The notes: generated from the sequence alone by a model not told the origin. Shown: positions 17,977 through 28,140, counted from the stretch's first letter. The stretch is 36,298 nucleotides of DNA from Leptospira sp. (GCA_002786225.1 PEQN01000029.1:1-36298), one strand, 5' to 3'. A program made the numbers and translations.

Positions 17977-18000
17977 AAAGCACCCTAGTGGTGCTTTTTT
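17977..18000. terminator. Strong rho-independent terminator, probably bidirectional
   Basis: AAAGCACC (17977-17984) pairs with GGTGCTTT (17990-17997) around CTAGT, followed by T residues up to 18000. It lies 67 bases after the exported protein gene and 17 bases from the end of the minus-strand gene at 18018. The reverse strand also gives a hairpin followed by a T-rich run, so it can serve both. A weaker CTCTC/GAGAG hairpin stands at 17932-17949. Confidence 0.85.
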
Positions 18001-18017
18001 ATTAACTGAGATGTTTA

Positions 18018-18311
18018 TTATTCAGAAGCTTTAGGATAAGAAAGAGGCAATTCCTTTTCTAGACGAGTTCTCCACTCCCAAGGTGAAATATTCAATTGAA
18101 CCCAGCCTGTTCCGTGATCCCAAGTGGTTTCTTTGAGCAATTCTTCCATCAAAGCAGAATTCATATAGCGATAGGATTCCATAATATCTAAGAGATCTCT
18201 CTTCTGAGGCAGAACAAAATACGCGGAATTTTTAGCATGGTTCGGCATATATTTCAGTCTTGGCTTGGATTCATGTTGCGTCCATCTTTTTCTATAAAAA
18301 GTACTTGCCAT
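18018..18311 (-). CDS. Small hypothetical protein
   Basis: 97 residues, rich in Trp, Tyr and basic residues, with no signal peptide and no family I recognise. AGGG precedes the ATG, but only by one or two bases, so the start is uncertain; Met22 is an alternative. A terminator stands just beyond its 3' end and a gene diverges from it 43 bases upstream, so it forms a transcription unit of its own. Coding status is supported by composition and context only. Confidence 0.6.
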   Translation of the reverse strand: MASTFYRKRWTQHESKPRLKYMPNHAKNSAYFVLPQKRDLLDIMESYRYMNSALMEELLKETTWDHGTGWVQLNISPWEWRTRLEKELPLSYPKASE

Positions 18312-18354
18312 TCCCTGAAAATGGAGTGTATTAGGAAGAAATCAGGAGAAATTT

Positions 18355-18549
18355 ATGGAAATAGGCACTCAAAATATCCACTCAGCGCATCCCGTTGCCG
18401 TTCAGTCTAGCATACGCACAGAAAACCAAGTCCAAGATAGAGGCCCAGACTCAGTTCCTCCCATTTCTTCAGCTAGTTACAGTGCAGAAACAAACACAAA
18501 GGTGGACAATACCAAATCTTCTGGAAGAATGCTCGATACTACAGCCTAA
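18355..18549 (+). CDS. Small hydrophilic hypothetical protein
   Basis: 64 residues. A good ribosome-binding site (AGGAG) is placed 6-7 bases before the ATG, which is the main evidence that it is real. It is Ser/Thr/Gln-rich, lacks a signal peptide and hydrophobic core, and is probably disordered. It lies 72 bases upstream of the next gene on the same strand and may be cotranscribed. Function unknown. Confidence 0.6.
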   Translation: MEIGTQNIHSAHPVAVQSSIRTENQVQDRGPDSVPPISSASYSAETNTKVDNTKSSGRMLDTTA

Positions 18550-18591
18550 TCTATTTATTTGCGAGGCATAGATTTTCCTACAATCCATCTT

Positions 18592-18615
18592 CCCTTAGTC
18601 CGATAATGCTAAGGG
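18592..18615 (+). promoter_or_regulatory. Hairpin covering the ribosome-binding site of the next gene
   Basis: CCCTTAG (18592-18598) and CTAAGGG (18609-18615) are exact reverse complements around a 10-base loop. The second arm contains AAGGG, the ribosome-binding site for ATG 18622. Folding would hide it, so translation may be controlled by temperature, a protein or ribosome traffic from the upstream small gene. Could also be chance. Confidence 0.45.
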
Positions 18616-18621
18616 TGACAC

Positions 18622-19437
18622 ATGGCTTTAACGAAAGAACAAAAACACGAGTTCAGCGAGAAAGTTGCTGAATTTAAAGTATATCTCGAAGAGCTAAAGA
18701 AAGAGCTCAATGTTTACAAAACCCAACTAAAGAAAAATCCAGAAATGACGCCATACTACTATGTGGCTATGGCTATCAATGCAGTGAAAGTTATCAATAC
18801 AAATCTATTGATGAACGATTTATCTGTATCTATACAAGGTATCAATGTAGTAAATTATTTGGAGACAGCTAAGAAAGAAATTTCCAATGCAATTAGCTAC
18901 ATTGAGCAATCTGTTGGCAATGATATAGATGGCTCCTTAAATGATAATAGAGAAAAGTTAGATAAAATAACTCGTCTTTCTCATACACAAAGATTAAATT
19001 TTATTAAGGCTTTGCAAGAATGCACTAAAAAAACCATAGCAGCCTTTGGTCCCAACAGTAAGTGGAAATTCAGTTGGCCCGATGTTCACTACCGAGTTGC
19101 AGGTGTAGCAAAGAATCTTTTTGATTTTAGAGAATTTGAAAAAGGTAAAGATCTTGATAATCCGGACTACTATGTCCAAAGAGAGCATTTCAATTTAATC
19201 ATCTCACTTGCTAACTTTGCTGCTCAGGAATATAGATCGAAATTTGACCTTTCCACTCAAAATGCAACTGATTTGAAATCATCCATAGCCATGCTAGATC
19301 TCAACCGAAAAATCATGCAGATTACTGGCGAGAATGAAGATCTTGAAAAAACAAAAACCTTAATTGAATCCTTGAAAAATAAGGTAGAAGATCTAGAAAC
19401 TTCGGATGAAGAGAAAAAGAAAAAAAAGAAAAAATAG
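18622..19437 (+). CDS. Helical cytosolic protein of unknown function
   Basis: 271 residues, almost wholly helical by composition, with no signal peptide or membrane segment. The N-terminal 60 residues and C-terminal 40 look like coiled coil. The tail is seven lysines, encoded by a run of A with two G interruptions, a site open to slippage. No family recognised. AAGGG lies 7 bases before the ATG, within a hairpin. Thioredoxin begins 47 bases downstream. Confidence 0.75.
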   Translation: MALTKEQKHEFSEKVAEFKVYLEELKKELNVYKTQLKKNPEMTPYYYVAMAINAVKVINTNLLMNDLSVSIQGINVVNYLETAKKEISNAISYIEQSVGNDIDGSLNDNREKLDKITRLSHTQRLNFIKALQECTKKTIAAFGPNSKWKFSWPDVHYRVAGVAKNLFDFREFEKGKDLDNPDYYVQREHFNLIISLANFAAQEYRSKFDLSTQNATDLKSSIAMLDLNRKIMQITGENEDLEKTKTLIESLKNKVEDLETSDEEKKKKKKK

Positions 19438-19484
19438 ACTAAAACCCTTTCTTGTCTAATGTGGAGTTTGGAAAGGAGATTTAT

Positions 19485-19796
19485 ATGGCGCTTGAAGCAG
19501 TAACCGACTCAAATTTTGATTCAGAGGTTTCCCAAGGACTTGTACTTGTAGATTGTTGGGCAGAATGGTGTGGACCTTGTAGAATGGTCGCTCCTGTTTT
19601 AGATGAATTATCTGGTGAAATGTCTGATGTTTCTATTAAGAAACTAAATGTAGATGAAAATCAAAATACTGCTCAGAAGATGGGAATACAATCAATACCT
19701 ACTCTACTTCTTTTCAAAGATGGCAAACTAGTTGATAAAATGATTGGTGCTCTACCTAAACCACAAATCAAAAAATTCATCGAAAACCATAAATAA
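19485..19796 (+). CDS. trxA: Thioredoxin
   Basis: 103 residues, with the active site WCGPC (Cys29, Cys32), the cis-proline loop SIPT and buried Asp23. It reduces protein disulfides in the cytosol. The start at 19485 is chosen because AAAGGAG lies 6 bases before it and the protein then has the family's usual length; an in-frame TTG at 19452 would add 11 unlikely residues. It sits 26 bases before the metallo-beta-lactamase/cNMP gene, so the two are probably cotranscribed. Confidence 0.95.
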   Translation: MALEAVTDSNFDSEVSQGLVLVDCWAEWCGPCRMVAPVLDELSGEMSDVSIKKLNVDENQNTAQKMGIQSIPTLLLFKDGKLVDKMIGALPKPQIKKFIENHK

Positions 19797-19822
19797 CCGA
19801 TTAACATCAATTAGGTAGCAAT

Positions 19823-21973
19823 ATGGTTGCAACAGCGAAACAGAATTTTACAGAACTACCACGGGGAGGATATCTAGTTGATACCTCGGAGGGATATATT
19901 CAGTTCGGTTCTCCACCTGAGACCATCAAAGATACTATGGACTTCGAGAAGAAGACTCCTCTTGTCTTTGTGCTGCCTAATAAATTTTTTCATGTTGAGA
20001 AGGGAATCTCAGTAGCTGAGTTAGAATTTCCGATTTATTTTAATTTTTTTCTCCGTAAAAAGAAAACCTATATCATCTGTACTCCCGAACAAAAAGAACA
20101 GCTAACAACAGTTCTGAAAGAATCGCTAATGGGTCCAGAAAATGTTGACCTTGCCTCGGAATACATTGATGGTGAAAATTCATTTGGGTTTCCAGACATG
20201 GTTGCGGAGATGGCTTTTTTCCGAAGCTATAAAACCTTAGAAGATGTAGTAGAATTTATCCTATTTGATAACAACCAAGTAAATTTTGGTTCAGTCCATA
20301 TTAAGAAATTGGATACTGGTGAATTCTTATTAACAGACAAAGCCGATTCCTACAAAATCCCTGGGGAAGTCGGCTTCAATATCAAATATGATATTGGAAA
20401 GAGAATGGAAGAACCCTTCCAGGCTCCCTTGCTTGGTATCACCTGCCTAGGTCCATCTCATGGCTTTGATCCAGACGATAATACTTCTGGCTTCATTCTT
20501 TGGATTAACCACCAAGGTATCATGGTAGATCCTCCCGTGAATTCTACAGAATGGCTGAGAGAATCAAATGTTAATCCTAAGCTGATCAATAATGTAATTT
20601 TAACTCATTGTCATGCTGACCATGATGCTGGAACCTTCCAAAAGATATTAGAAGAAGGTAAGATAACTATCTTTGCAACTGCTACAGTTATGGAAAGTTT
20701 TCTTCGCAAATACTCTAGTCTTACTAAAATTCCTAAGAAAGAGCTGATGGAACTCTTTAATTACATGCCTATCATTATCGGCAAACCAACTCTAATCGGT
20801 GGAGCTGAATTTTTATTTCATTATGCCTTGCATTCAATTCCTTCAACGGGATTTCAATTTTTCTTCCATGACCAATCTTTTCTTTATACTTCTGATCATT
20901 TAAATGATCCAGAAGTTTTGGACAAAATGTACGCACAAAAAGTCCTTCCTGAGACAAGATGGAAATTCTTGAAAAATTTTCCATGGGAACCTTCTGTCAT
21001 ATATCACGAGGCTGGTGTACCCCCACTCCATACTAAAATTTCTTATCTGGCAAGCCTACCAGAAGAAATACAAAAGAAGATCACAGTCTACCATATTGCA
21101 AAGAAAGATATGCCCAAAGATTCCCATTTGAAACTGGCAACATTTGGAATTGAAAATACCTTATATCCTAAAATCACCCCACCCTTCTACCAAGAGGCTT
21201 ATAATCTTCTGGATATCATGTCTCAAATTGATATCTTCCAAGGCTATCCTATTGAGAAAGCCAAGGAATTTCTCTTGATAGTGAAAGAGGAAAAGTACAA
21301 ACGTGGTGAACAAATAATAGCAAAAGGAACTCCGGGAGATAAATTTTATATCATAGCTTCAGGAAATGTAAAGTTTGAAGGACTGGGTGAGGATAAGGAC
21401 ACTCCCATCAAGCGATACGGAACCTATGAATACTTTGGGGAAGCATCTCTAATTTTAAACACAACTAGACAAGCGGATGTTATTGCTGAGACAGATGTTG
21501 TTGCCTTAACTATAGAAAAGTCTCGCTTCTTGCAATTTATACGTGGATCCGATCTCAAGCAAAACCTAGAAAGATTGAATGAAGTTCGTGAATCCAATTC
21601 CTGGAAGACAATCATGGCATCCAAAAGTTTTAAGGGTGCTACTAGCCATCAGATTACACAATTGGAACTTATTATGTTTCCAGAATCATTTCCTGCACAT
21701 ACAGCCTTGATTCGAGAAAATGAAACTTTTAACTCAGGATATATTATCAGAGAAGGAAGCATAGAAGTATTCCACAATGGAAGTTTAGTCAAAGAACTTG
21801 GAGTTGGCGATTTCGTAGGTGAGATTTTCCATTTAACAAAGAAACTTCCATCAACTTACACCTTTGTCACCAAAACTTCAGCTGAAGTATATACTCTGGA
21901 GCAAGATCTTTTAGTTCAATACCTAAAGAAGAATCCAGGTGTATATATGAGAATGAATACTGTGTATGAATGA
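19823..21973 (+). CDS. Metallo-beta-lactamase-fold protein with two cyclic-nucleotide-binding domains
   Basis: 716 residues. An N-terminal region of about 200 residues is followed by a metallo-hydrolase domain with THCHADHD (His262, His264, Asp266, His267), a typical binuclear metal site. The C-terminus has two CNB domains (about 470-590 and 600-716). The first keeps a phosphate-binding cassette, with FGEAS at 538-542 and Arg549, so cAMP or cGMP binding is plausible. The second (VGEIFHL) lacks the matching Arg and is likely structural. No membrane segments. Ribosome site AGGTAG precedes the ATG. The substrate is unknown; a nucleotide-controlled hydrolase is the simplest reading. Confidence 0.85.
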   Translation: MVATAKQNFTELPRGGYLVDTSEGYIQFGSPPETIKDTMDFEKKTPLVFVLPNKFFHVEKGISVAELEFPIYFNFFLRKKKTYIICTPEQKEQLTTVLKESLMGPENVDLASEYIDGENSFGFPDMVAEMAFFRSYKTLEDVVEFILFDNNQVNFGSVHIKKLDTGEFLLTDKADSYKIPGEVGFNIKYDIGKRMEEPFQAPLLGITCLGPSHGFDPDDNTSGFILWINHQGIMVDPPVNSTEWLRESNVNPKLINNVILTHCHADHDAGTFQKILEEGKITIFATATVMESFLRKYSSLTKIPKKELMELFNYMPIIIGKPTLIGGAEFLFHYALHSIPSTGFQFFFHDQSFLYTSDHLNDPEVLDKMYAQKVLPETRWKFLKNFPWEPSVIYHEAGVPPLHTKISYLASLPEEIQKKITVYHIAKKDMPKDSHLKLATFGIENTLYPKITPPFYQEAYNLLDIMSQIDIFQGYPIEKAKEFLLIVKEEKYKRGEQIIAKGTPGDKFYIIASGNVKFEGLGEDKDTPIKRYGTYEYFGEASLILNTTRQADVIAETDVVALTIEKSRFLQFIRGSDLKQNLERLNEVRESNSWKTIMASKSFKGATSHQITQLELIMFPESFPAHTALIRENETFNSGYIIREGSIEVFHNGSLVKELGVGDFVGEIFHLTKKLPSTYTFVTKTSAEVYTLEQDLLVQYLKKNPGVYMRMNTVYE

Positions 21974-22061
21974 AAGAATTTATAAAAATTAAATTTATCA
22001 ATTCATCCAATCGAAAAACAAGAATTAGATTTAATAATACTAACTTTACAAGGAAAAGATC

Positions 22062-23192
22062 ATGGAAAGAATTTTAGAATTTACAGAAGAACACAATCAA
22101 TTTAGAGAAATGGCCAAGAAATTTTTTGAAACAGAAGTGAAGCCATTTCATGAAGAATGGGAAAAGGCTCATATTGTTCCCAAAGAAGTTTGGAAGAAAG
22201 CAGGAGCCAATGGACTTCTTTGCCCAGATGTTCCAGAAGAATATGGTGGATCAGGTGCTGACTTTTTATATAATATCATCATTATCGAGGAATCTTCAAA
22301 GGTTGGGAATTCTGGATTTTTTATCTCCTTGCACAATGATGTTATTGCTCCCTACATCACAACCTACGGAAACGAAGAGCAAAAGAAGAAATGGCTTCCA
22401 AAATGTATCAGTGGTGAAAGTATCCTTGCAGTTGCTATGACTGAGCCAGGAGCTGGATCTGACCTCAAAGGAATCCGAACTTCTGCTGTTGATAAGGGAG
22501 ACCATTTTGTCGTCAATGGTCAGAAAACATTTATTTCCAATGGTCAATTAGCCGATTTAATCGTAACAGCCGTTAAACATGACAATGGCACAATATCACT
22601 TGTGATGATCGAAGAAGGAATGAAAGGATTCGAAAGAGGCAGAAATCTAGATAAAATTGGATTAAAGGCCCAAGATACTTCTGAGCTTTACTTCAATGAT
22701 GTAATAGTACCTAAGGAAAATCTCTTAGGTAAGCAAGGACAGGGTTTTCGTTACCTTATGATGAAATTGGCCCAAGAAAGATTGGTATTGGCTGTAGCAG
22801 CTGTTGAGGCAACTCGTCTTGTTCATAATATTACTCTCAAGTATATCAAAGAGAGACAAGCTTTCGGCAAGAAAATTGGATCTTTCCAAAATACGAAATT
22901 CAAAATGGCTGAGATGGCAACCGAATTAGAAATGGCTCAAGTGTTTTGTGACCAAGCTGTTATGACTCATATGAAAGGAGTTAATACAACTGTGGAAGCA
23001 TCCATGGCGAAATGGTATGCAACAGAAATGCAAAAGCGTCATACAGATGAATGCCTACAATTCTTTGGTGGTTATGGTTATATGATGGAGTATCCTATAG
23101 CTAGAGCTTATATAGATGCTCGAATCCAAACTATTTATGCGGGAACAACCGAAATTATGAAAGAAATTATTGGAAGATCCTTAGGTCTCTAA
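22062..23192 (+). CDS. Acyl-CoA dehydrogenase, long-chain/isovaleryl-type active site
   Basis: 376 residues, usual for the family. It would oxidise acyl-CoA to trans-2-enoyl-CoA with FAD, passing electrons to electron-transfer flavoprotein, in fatty-acid or branched-chain breakdown. Flavin motifs are seen: MTEPGAGSDL, FISNG, RQAFGKKI and FGGYGYM. The C-terminal site reads YAGTTEIM, so the Glu used by medium-chain enzymes is absent; instead Glu239 in AQERLVLA stands where long-chain and isovaleryl-type enzymes carry theirs. Substrate length cannot be fixed by sequence. AAGGAAAAG lies before the ATG. It ends in front of a long hairpin shared with convergent thiE. Confidence 0.93.
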   Translation: MERILEFTEEHNQFREMAKKFFETEVKPFHEEWEKAHIVPKEVWKKAGANGLLCPDVPEEYGGSGADFLYNIIIIEESSKVGNSGFFISLHNDVIAPYITTYGNEEQKKKWLPKCISGESILAVAMTEPGAGSDLKGIRTSAVDKGDHFVVNGQKTFISNGQLADLIVTAVKHDNGTISLVMIEEGMKGFERGRNLDKIGLKAQDTSELYFNDVIVPKENLLGKQGQGFRYLMMKLAQERLVLAVAAVEATRLVHNITLKYIKERQAFGKKIGSFQNTKFKMAEMATELEMAQVFCDQAVMTHMKGVNTTVEASMAKWYATEMQKRHTDECLQFFGGYGYMMEYPIARAYIDARIQTIYAGTTEIMKEIIGRSLGL

Positions 23193-23216
23193 GCCTAATT
23201 CTTTCAGAGCAAAATA

Positions 23217-23266
23217 CTTGGGATTAAAGAATTTTTCCGTTAGAAAAATTCACCTTTAATCCCAGG
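23217..23266. terminator. Long imperfect hairpin between convergent genes
   Basis: The arms are 23217-23237 and 23243-23266. The outer part CTTGGGATTAAAG pairs with CTTTAATCCCAGG (one G-T pair), then AATTTTTC pairs with GAAAAATT, with a 3-base bulge (CAC) and a 5-base loop. About 21 pairs form. No long T-run follows, so it is not a textbook terminator, but it stands where both the dehydrogenase and thiE transcripts should stop. Confidence 0.55.
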
Positions 23267-23349
23267 TCTATGAATTTTTCTTCGAGTTAATAATTCTCAA
23301 ATCAAATCAGTTTTAGTTTCATGAAATTTTATTCTTAAAGAAAATTTAA

Positions 23350-24030
23350 TTATCTCAACAATTGTTTTAATTCTGTAGCAGCAAGCCTAGGATCTTTAGC
23401 TGAACAGATTGCAGAAACGACAGCTAGACTATCCGCACCTGCCTTAATTATAGAGGCACCATTTTCCAAATGAATTCCACCAATAGCAACCAAGGGCATA
23501 TCTGTTGCATGGCGGAGCTCTTGAAGACCCTCAAGACCCCAAGGTTTCTTAGTATCTAATTTTGTAGAGGTCGGAAAGATAGGGCTCACCCCAAAATAAT
23601 CCACCAAATTCTTATCCTTAAAATCCAAGGGATGAGATGACATTCTAGCAAAATAAGTTTTTAGGTCATCCATAGACTCCAAAGATAATCCTAATATTTT
23701 CGATGGACTTAAGATTTTGCGAGCAGAGAGGAACTCTAGATCAGATTGACCTATATGTGTTCCATCTGCATTTATCTCTAGAGTCAGGGAAGGGTCATCG
23801 TTGATAATAAAAAGAGTACCATAATTACGGCAAATATCTTGAATTAGAGCTAACTCTTGTTTGTGTTTAATAGGATTGTAATTTTTCTCACGGTATTGAA
23901 CAATATCAACTCCACCGAGAATAGCTTGTTCCACTACCCAGGCTAAAGACCGACCTAGGCAGAGGGAGGAATCTGTCACAAGGTAGAGAGATTTTTTAGG
24001 AAAAGATCTTCTACCTTTAACATCATACAT
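23350..24030 (-). CDS. thiE: Thiamine-phosphate synthase ThiE
   Basis: 226 residues. It couples the thiazole and pyrimidine halves of thiamine. Motifs: VQYREK with Arg47-Lys49, INDDPS (usual INDR), GTHIGQSD, DYFGVSPIFPTSTK, and VAIGGI near the end with a phosphate-binding GADSLAVVSAI segment. The INDD variant changes the usual Arg and is worth noting, but all other motifs fit. It starts 22 bases after the end of the PEP carboxykinase gene and may be cotranscribed with it; no thiamine riboswitch is apparent in front. Confidence 0.88.
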   Translation of the reverse strand: MYDVKGRRSFPKKSLYLVTDSSLCLGRSLAWVVEQAILGGVDIVQYREKNYNPIKHKQELALIQDICRNYGTLFIINDDPSLTLEINADGTHIGQSDLEFLSARKILSPSKILGLSLESMDDLKTYFARMSSHPLDFKDKNLVDYFGVSPIFPTSTKLDTKKPWGLEGLQELRHATDMPLVAIGGIHLENGASIIKAGADSLAVVSAICSAKDPRLAATELKQLLR

Positions 24031-24052
24031 TCCAAATTTTTCTAAATTGAAA

Positions 24053-25891
24053 TTACCTTTCTTCGGCTAGGGCCCATTTTTCAGGGGAACGCCATAAGCT
24101 AGATACAATCAATTCTTTGATCCATGTGAATTCTTTTGGTAATCTATCATAAAGTTTTGAAAAGAGTTCATCATGAGAGGAAATTTCTTGTTTCCAAAGT
24201 TCACGATCTATTTCCATCGTTTTGTTAAAAGAATCACGATTAAAATCAAGTCCCTTCCAATCTAAATCTTCATACTTAGGAACCCAACCTATAGGAGATT
24301 CAACAGCAAATGCTCTTCCATGGACTCTGTCCACTATCCACTTTAGGACTCGCATATTATCACCAAAACCAGGCCAGGTGAATTTACCATTTTCATCTTT
24401 ACGAAACCAGTTCACTCCAAAGATTCTTGGTGGGTTTGGAAGTTTTCGACCAAAGTTTAACCAATGATTGAAATAATCCCCTGCATGATATCCAAGGAAA
24501 GGAAGCATGGCAAATGGATCTCGTCTAACGACACCCTGTTGGCCAAAAGCCGCAGCAGTAGTCTCAGAACCCATAGTTGCTGCAAGGTAAACTCCGTAAT
24601 TCCAATTGAAGGATTGGTAAACTAAAGGAACAGTTGATGCGCGTCTTCCACCAAACACTATAGCAGAGATAGGAACTCCCGCTGGATCCTCCCATTTGGG
24701 GTCAATCGATGGACACTGGGATGCTGGGGAGGTGAATCTTGCATTTGGATGGGCTGCTGGCTTACCAGAAGATTTATCATAGGGCTTGCCTGTCCAATCT
24801 GTCATGCCATCGGGAACATCTTTACTCAATCCTTCCCACCAAACATCACCATCAGCAGTCAAAGCTACATTGGTAAAGATAGAATTTGACTGGAGTGTAG
24901 CCATAGCGTTGTAATTCGTTTCAAAATTTGTACCTGGGGCTACACCAAAGTACCCAGCCTCAGGATTGATAGCACGAAGTTGTCCATTTTCATCTGGCTT
25001 TAGCCAAGCTATATCATCACCTACTGTAGTAACCTTCCAACCTTCCATAGACTTAGGAGGAACTAACATAGCAAAGTTGGTTTTACCACAAGCTGAGGGA
25101 AAGGCAGCAGATACATAGGTTTTTTCACCCTTAGGATCTTCCACACCAAGTATTAACATGTGTTCAGCAAGCCATCCCTGATCTCGTCCCATAGTTGAAG
25201 CAAGTCTTAAAGCAAAACATTTCTTACCGAGTAAGGCATTTCCACCATAACCAGATCCATAAGAGACGATAGAATTTTCTTCAGGAAAATGACATATGTA
25301 TTTCACAGTTGGATTGCAAGGCCAGGAAACATCTTTTTGACCTTTTTCAAGTGGTGCACCTACAGAATGCAAAGCTTTTACAAACTCACCATCTCCAAGC
25401 ACTTCAAATACCTTCTTACCCATACGAGTCATGATTTTCATATTCACAGCAACATAGGCTGAATCTGATAGCTCAATCCCTATGTGAGCAATAGGGGAAC
25501 CAAGAGGACCCATACTAAAAGGTATCACATAGAGAGTTCTACCCTTCATACATCCATCAAATAATTTATTGAGGGTTTGTTTCATTTCACTTGGTTCAAC
25601 CCAATTGTTGGTAGGCCCTGCATCTTCTTTGCGACGAGAATTGATGAAGGTTCTATCTTCTACACGAGCAACATCCGATGGATCAGAAAAGGCTAAATAG
25701 GAGTTGGGTTTTTTCTCAGGATTGAGTTTGCGAAAGGTACCAGACGCAACTAAATCATTGCATAATTTGTTGTATTCTTCATCGCTTCCATCACACCAGT
25801 GAATCTTGTCTGGCTTACACAAGTCTGCAATTTCAGTCACCCAATCAATTAGGGCCTTGTTCTTAACATACGAAGGAACGGATAAATCCAT
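24053..25891 (-). CDS. pckG: GTP-type phosphoenolpyruvate carboxykinase, copy 1
   Basis: 612 residues. It converts oxaloacetate and GTP to phosphoenolpyruvate, the entry step of gluconeogenesis. Visible: [10 protein letters not shown] substrate loop, YGSGYGGN, the P-loop ACGKTN (Lys270), GDDIAW, the metal-site region, and PHPN-like AAHPNARF. Length is standard for the GTP family. GGGAG lies 7 bases before the ATG. It is a paralogue of the gene at 26176-27987; in the 69-residue segment from YGSGYGG through GKTN to MLVP, I count 49 identical residues. A 284-base gap separates them, enough for its own promoter. Confidence 0.95.
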   Translation of the reverse strand: MDLSVPSYVKNKALIDWVTEIADLCKPDKIHWCDGSDEEYNKLCNDLVASGTFRKLNPEKKPNSYLAFSDPSDVARVEDRTFINSRRKEDAGPTNNWVEPSEMKQTLNKLFDGCMKGRTLYVIPFSMGPLGSPIAHIGIELSDSAYVAVNMKIMTRMGKKVFEVLGDGEFVKALHSVGAPLEKGQKDVSWPCNPTVKYICHFPEENSIVSYGSGYGGNALLGKKCFALRLASTMGRDQGWLAEHMLILGVEDPKGEKTYVSAAFPSACGKTNFAMLVPPKSMEGWKVTTVGDDIAWLKPDENGQLRAINPEAGYFGVAPGTNFETNYNAMATLQSNSIFTNVALTADGDVWWEGLSKDVPDGMTDWTGKPYDKSSGKPAAHPNARFTSPASQCPSIDPKWEDPAGVPISAIVFGGRRASTVPLVYQSFNWNYGVYLAATMGSETTAAAFGQQGVVRRDPFAMLPFLGYHAGDYFNHWLNFGRKLPNPPRIFGVNWFRKDENGKFTWPGFGDNMRVLKWIVDRVHGRAFAVESPIGWVPKYEDLDWKGLDFNRDSFNKTMEIDRELWKQEISSHDELFSKLYDRLPKEFTWIKELIVSSLWRSPEKWALAEER

Positions 25892-26175
25892 GAATATTCT
25901 CCCAAAATCAGATAGTATTACTAAAATTTGCCATTATAGAAACGAGTCAATGGGTTTTCCCAAGGAAAAATTACCTTAGGAAAAGAGAATGGAATGTGAA
26001 TTGTAAAAGTATATAAATTATTTTCAAGAATGAAGCCTTGATTCTAATAAACGCAATTTCCATAGAGCGCATTGGTGCCTTAGGTTTCTTAATGGTATGC
26101 AAAGCTCAAACAAAAAGTCCAAAGTCCAATATTTAAATCAGACTTCGAACCATTGATTCAGATCGAATTCTCTGA

Positions 26176-27987
26176 TTAGGATTTTAGGTTCTTTTCGAGC
26201 TTATCTAATTCATGCTTGAGTTCAGAGGGCAATTTATCCCCGAAAATCGGATAGTGATTTTCTCGTATATCTTTCAATTCAGCAAGCCAGCCTTCTGTAT
26301 CAACTGCAAGAATATCTTTGAGTTGTTCCGCGCTTACTTCTTTGGGAAGGTCTATAGCATCCTCAGTTGGCATAATTCCAATTGCCGTATCCTTGGATTT
26401 ACCAAGTCCCTCACATTGCTCAAATATCCACTTCAGAACTCTAGAGTTCTCACCATAACCTGGCCAAACAAATTTACCATCCTTCTTACGAAACCAGTTC
26501 ACAAAGAAAAGTTTGGGCAATTTGTCCGCAGATGTCTTCTTTCCTATATTGATCCAATGTTGGAAGTAATCACCCATATTATAACCACAAAAAGGAAGCA
26601 TGGCAAAAGGATCTCGTCTAACAGTTCCAGCTTTGAGATCTAAGGCGGCCGCAGTAATCTCAGAACCAACGATAGATCCCATAAACACTCCATGGTTCCA
26701 ATCTCTTGCTTGGGTTACTAGCGGAATGGTATTTGGTCTACGTCCCCCGAATAAAATCGCATCAATAGGAACACCATTTGGGTCTTCCCACTCAGAAGCT
26801 ATAGCTGGGCATTGTGAGGCAGGAGCAGTGAATCTTGCGTTGGGATGGGCTGCTGGTTGATCGGAACCTTGCTTCCAATCCTTTCCATGCCAATCCGTAA
26901 GTGGAAACTTCGGTTCTGTTCCCATTCCTTCCCACCAAATATCTTTATCAGCCGTTAAGGCAACATTTGAAAAAATAGTATTAGATTTAATAGATGCCAT
27001 TGCATTCGGGTTAGAATCCTCTGAAGTCCCTGGTGCTACTCCAAAAAATCCTGCTTCTGGATTTATCGCTCTCAGCCTTCCATCAGCACCAAACTTCATC
27101 CATGCGATATCATCACCAACTGTCTCTACCTTCCAACCAGGAATAGTTGGGACAAGCATAGCCAAATTGGTCTTACCGCAAGCAGAAGGAAAGGCAGCCG
27201 CTATATATTTTCTTAAGCCACTTGGATTGGTTAGCTTGAGGATAAGCATATGTTCCGCCATCCAACCTTCCTCTTTGGCAAGGGAGGAAGCTATTCTTAG
27301 AGCTAAACACTTCTTCCCTAATAATGCGTTGCCCCCATAACCAGAGCCATAAGACCAGATCAACCTTTCTTCTGGAAAATGAGAGATGTATTTCTTATCT
27401 AAAGGTGCACAGGGCCATTTCCCATCATCTGATTCACCTTCTTTTAAAGGCTTGCCAACTGAATGTAAGCATGGTATAAATTCCCCTGTCTCACCTAAAG
27501 TTTCTAGAACCTTAGAACCTACTCTCGTCATAATATGCATGTTAGTAACAACATAAGCTGAATCAGTAATCTCAACACCTATCTTTGCAATATCAGAACC
27601 TATAGGTCCCATAGAAAAAGGAATTACATACATAGTTCTTCCCTTCATACAACCATTGTACAATTCTCTCATGGTTGACTTCAATTCTTCAGGCTCAACC
27701 CAATTGTTGGTTGGTCCTGCATCTTCCTTCTTCAAGGAAGAAATATAAGTCCGATTTTCAACTCTAGCCACATCAGAAGGATCTGTTCGAAATAAATAAC
27801 TATTCTCTCTTTTAAGTGGAATTGCCATACCTTGCTCTACAAGTTCATGAATCAATCGGTTGTATTCACTCTGGGAACCATCACACCAAATGATTTGGTC
27901 TGGTTGGGTCATTGCAGAAACTTCTTCCACCCAAAAGATTAGTTTTTTATTTTTTGTAGGGGCTGGGCTTAAAGTATTTGAATTCAT
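26176..27987 (-). CDS. pckG: GTP-type phosphoenolpyruvate carboxykinase, copy 2
   Basis: 603 residues with the same motifs as copy 1: [25 protein letters not shown] (Lys272), GDDIAW and AAHPNARF. All nucleotide- and metal-binding elements appear intact, so neither copy looks decayed. The sequences differ most at the ends and in surface loops, so the duplication is old. AGAAGG precedes the ATG. It diverges from glgA across 153 bases, which must hold both promoters. Different regulation or direction of flux for the two copies is possible but not shown. Confidence 0.95.
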   Translation of the reverse strand: MNSNTLSPAPTKNKKLIFWVEEVSAMTQPDQIIWCDGSQSEYNRLIHELVEQGMAIPLKRENSYLFRTDPSDVARVENRTYISSLKKEDAGPTNNWVEPEELKSTMRELYNGCMKGRTMYVIPFSMGPIGSDIAKIGVEITDSAYVVTNMHIMTRVGSKVLETLGETGEFIPCLHSVGKPLKEGESDDGKWPCAPLDKKYISHFPEERLIWSYGSGYGGNALLGKKCLALRIASSLAKEEGWMAEHMLILKLTNPSGLRKYIAAAFPSACGKTNLAMLVPTIPGWKVETVGDDIAWMKFGADGRLRAINPEAGFFGVAPGTSEDSNPNAMASIKSNTIFSNVALTADKDIWWEGMGTEPKFPLTDWHGKDWKQGSDQPAAHPNARFTAPASQCPAIASEWEDPNGVPIDAILFGGRRPNTIPLVTQARDWNHGVFMGSIVGSEITAAALDLKAGTVRRDPFAMLPFCGYNMGDYFQHWINIGKKTSADKLPKLFFVNWFRKKDGKFVWPGYGENSRVLKWIFEQCEGLGKSKDTAIGIMPTEDAIDLPKEVSAEQLKDILAVDTEGWLAELKDIRENHYPIFGDKLPSELKHELDKLEKNLKS

Positions 27988-28140
27988 ATATACCTTCTAT
28001 TTTTTTAAAATGTTTCTAATTGAATCTTCAAATTAGGAGGAGAAATCTTAATTCCAAAATATCAGTTTATCCTAAATATACAACCGAAAAATAATTCCAA
28101 GCCCAAGTAAGCCCAATACAATGGCATTACTACAAGTACT

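Noticed and set aside
19405..19437. Poly-A tract at the end of the helical-protein gene as a phase-variation switch
   Set aside because: It encodes the last few lysines; slippage would alter only the tail, so no on/off effect is expected.
19452..19484. Upstream TTG start for thioredoxin
   Set aside because: AAAGGAG lies directly before ATG 19485 and the shorter protein has normal family length.
26212..26860. Two plus-strand frames opposite PEP carboxykinase copy 2
   Set aside because: They overlap a strongly conserved gene on the other strand; their sequences look like reverse reading of it.
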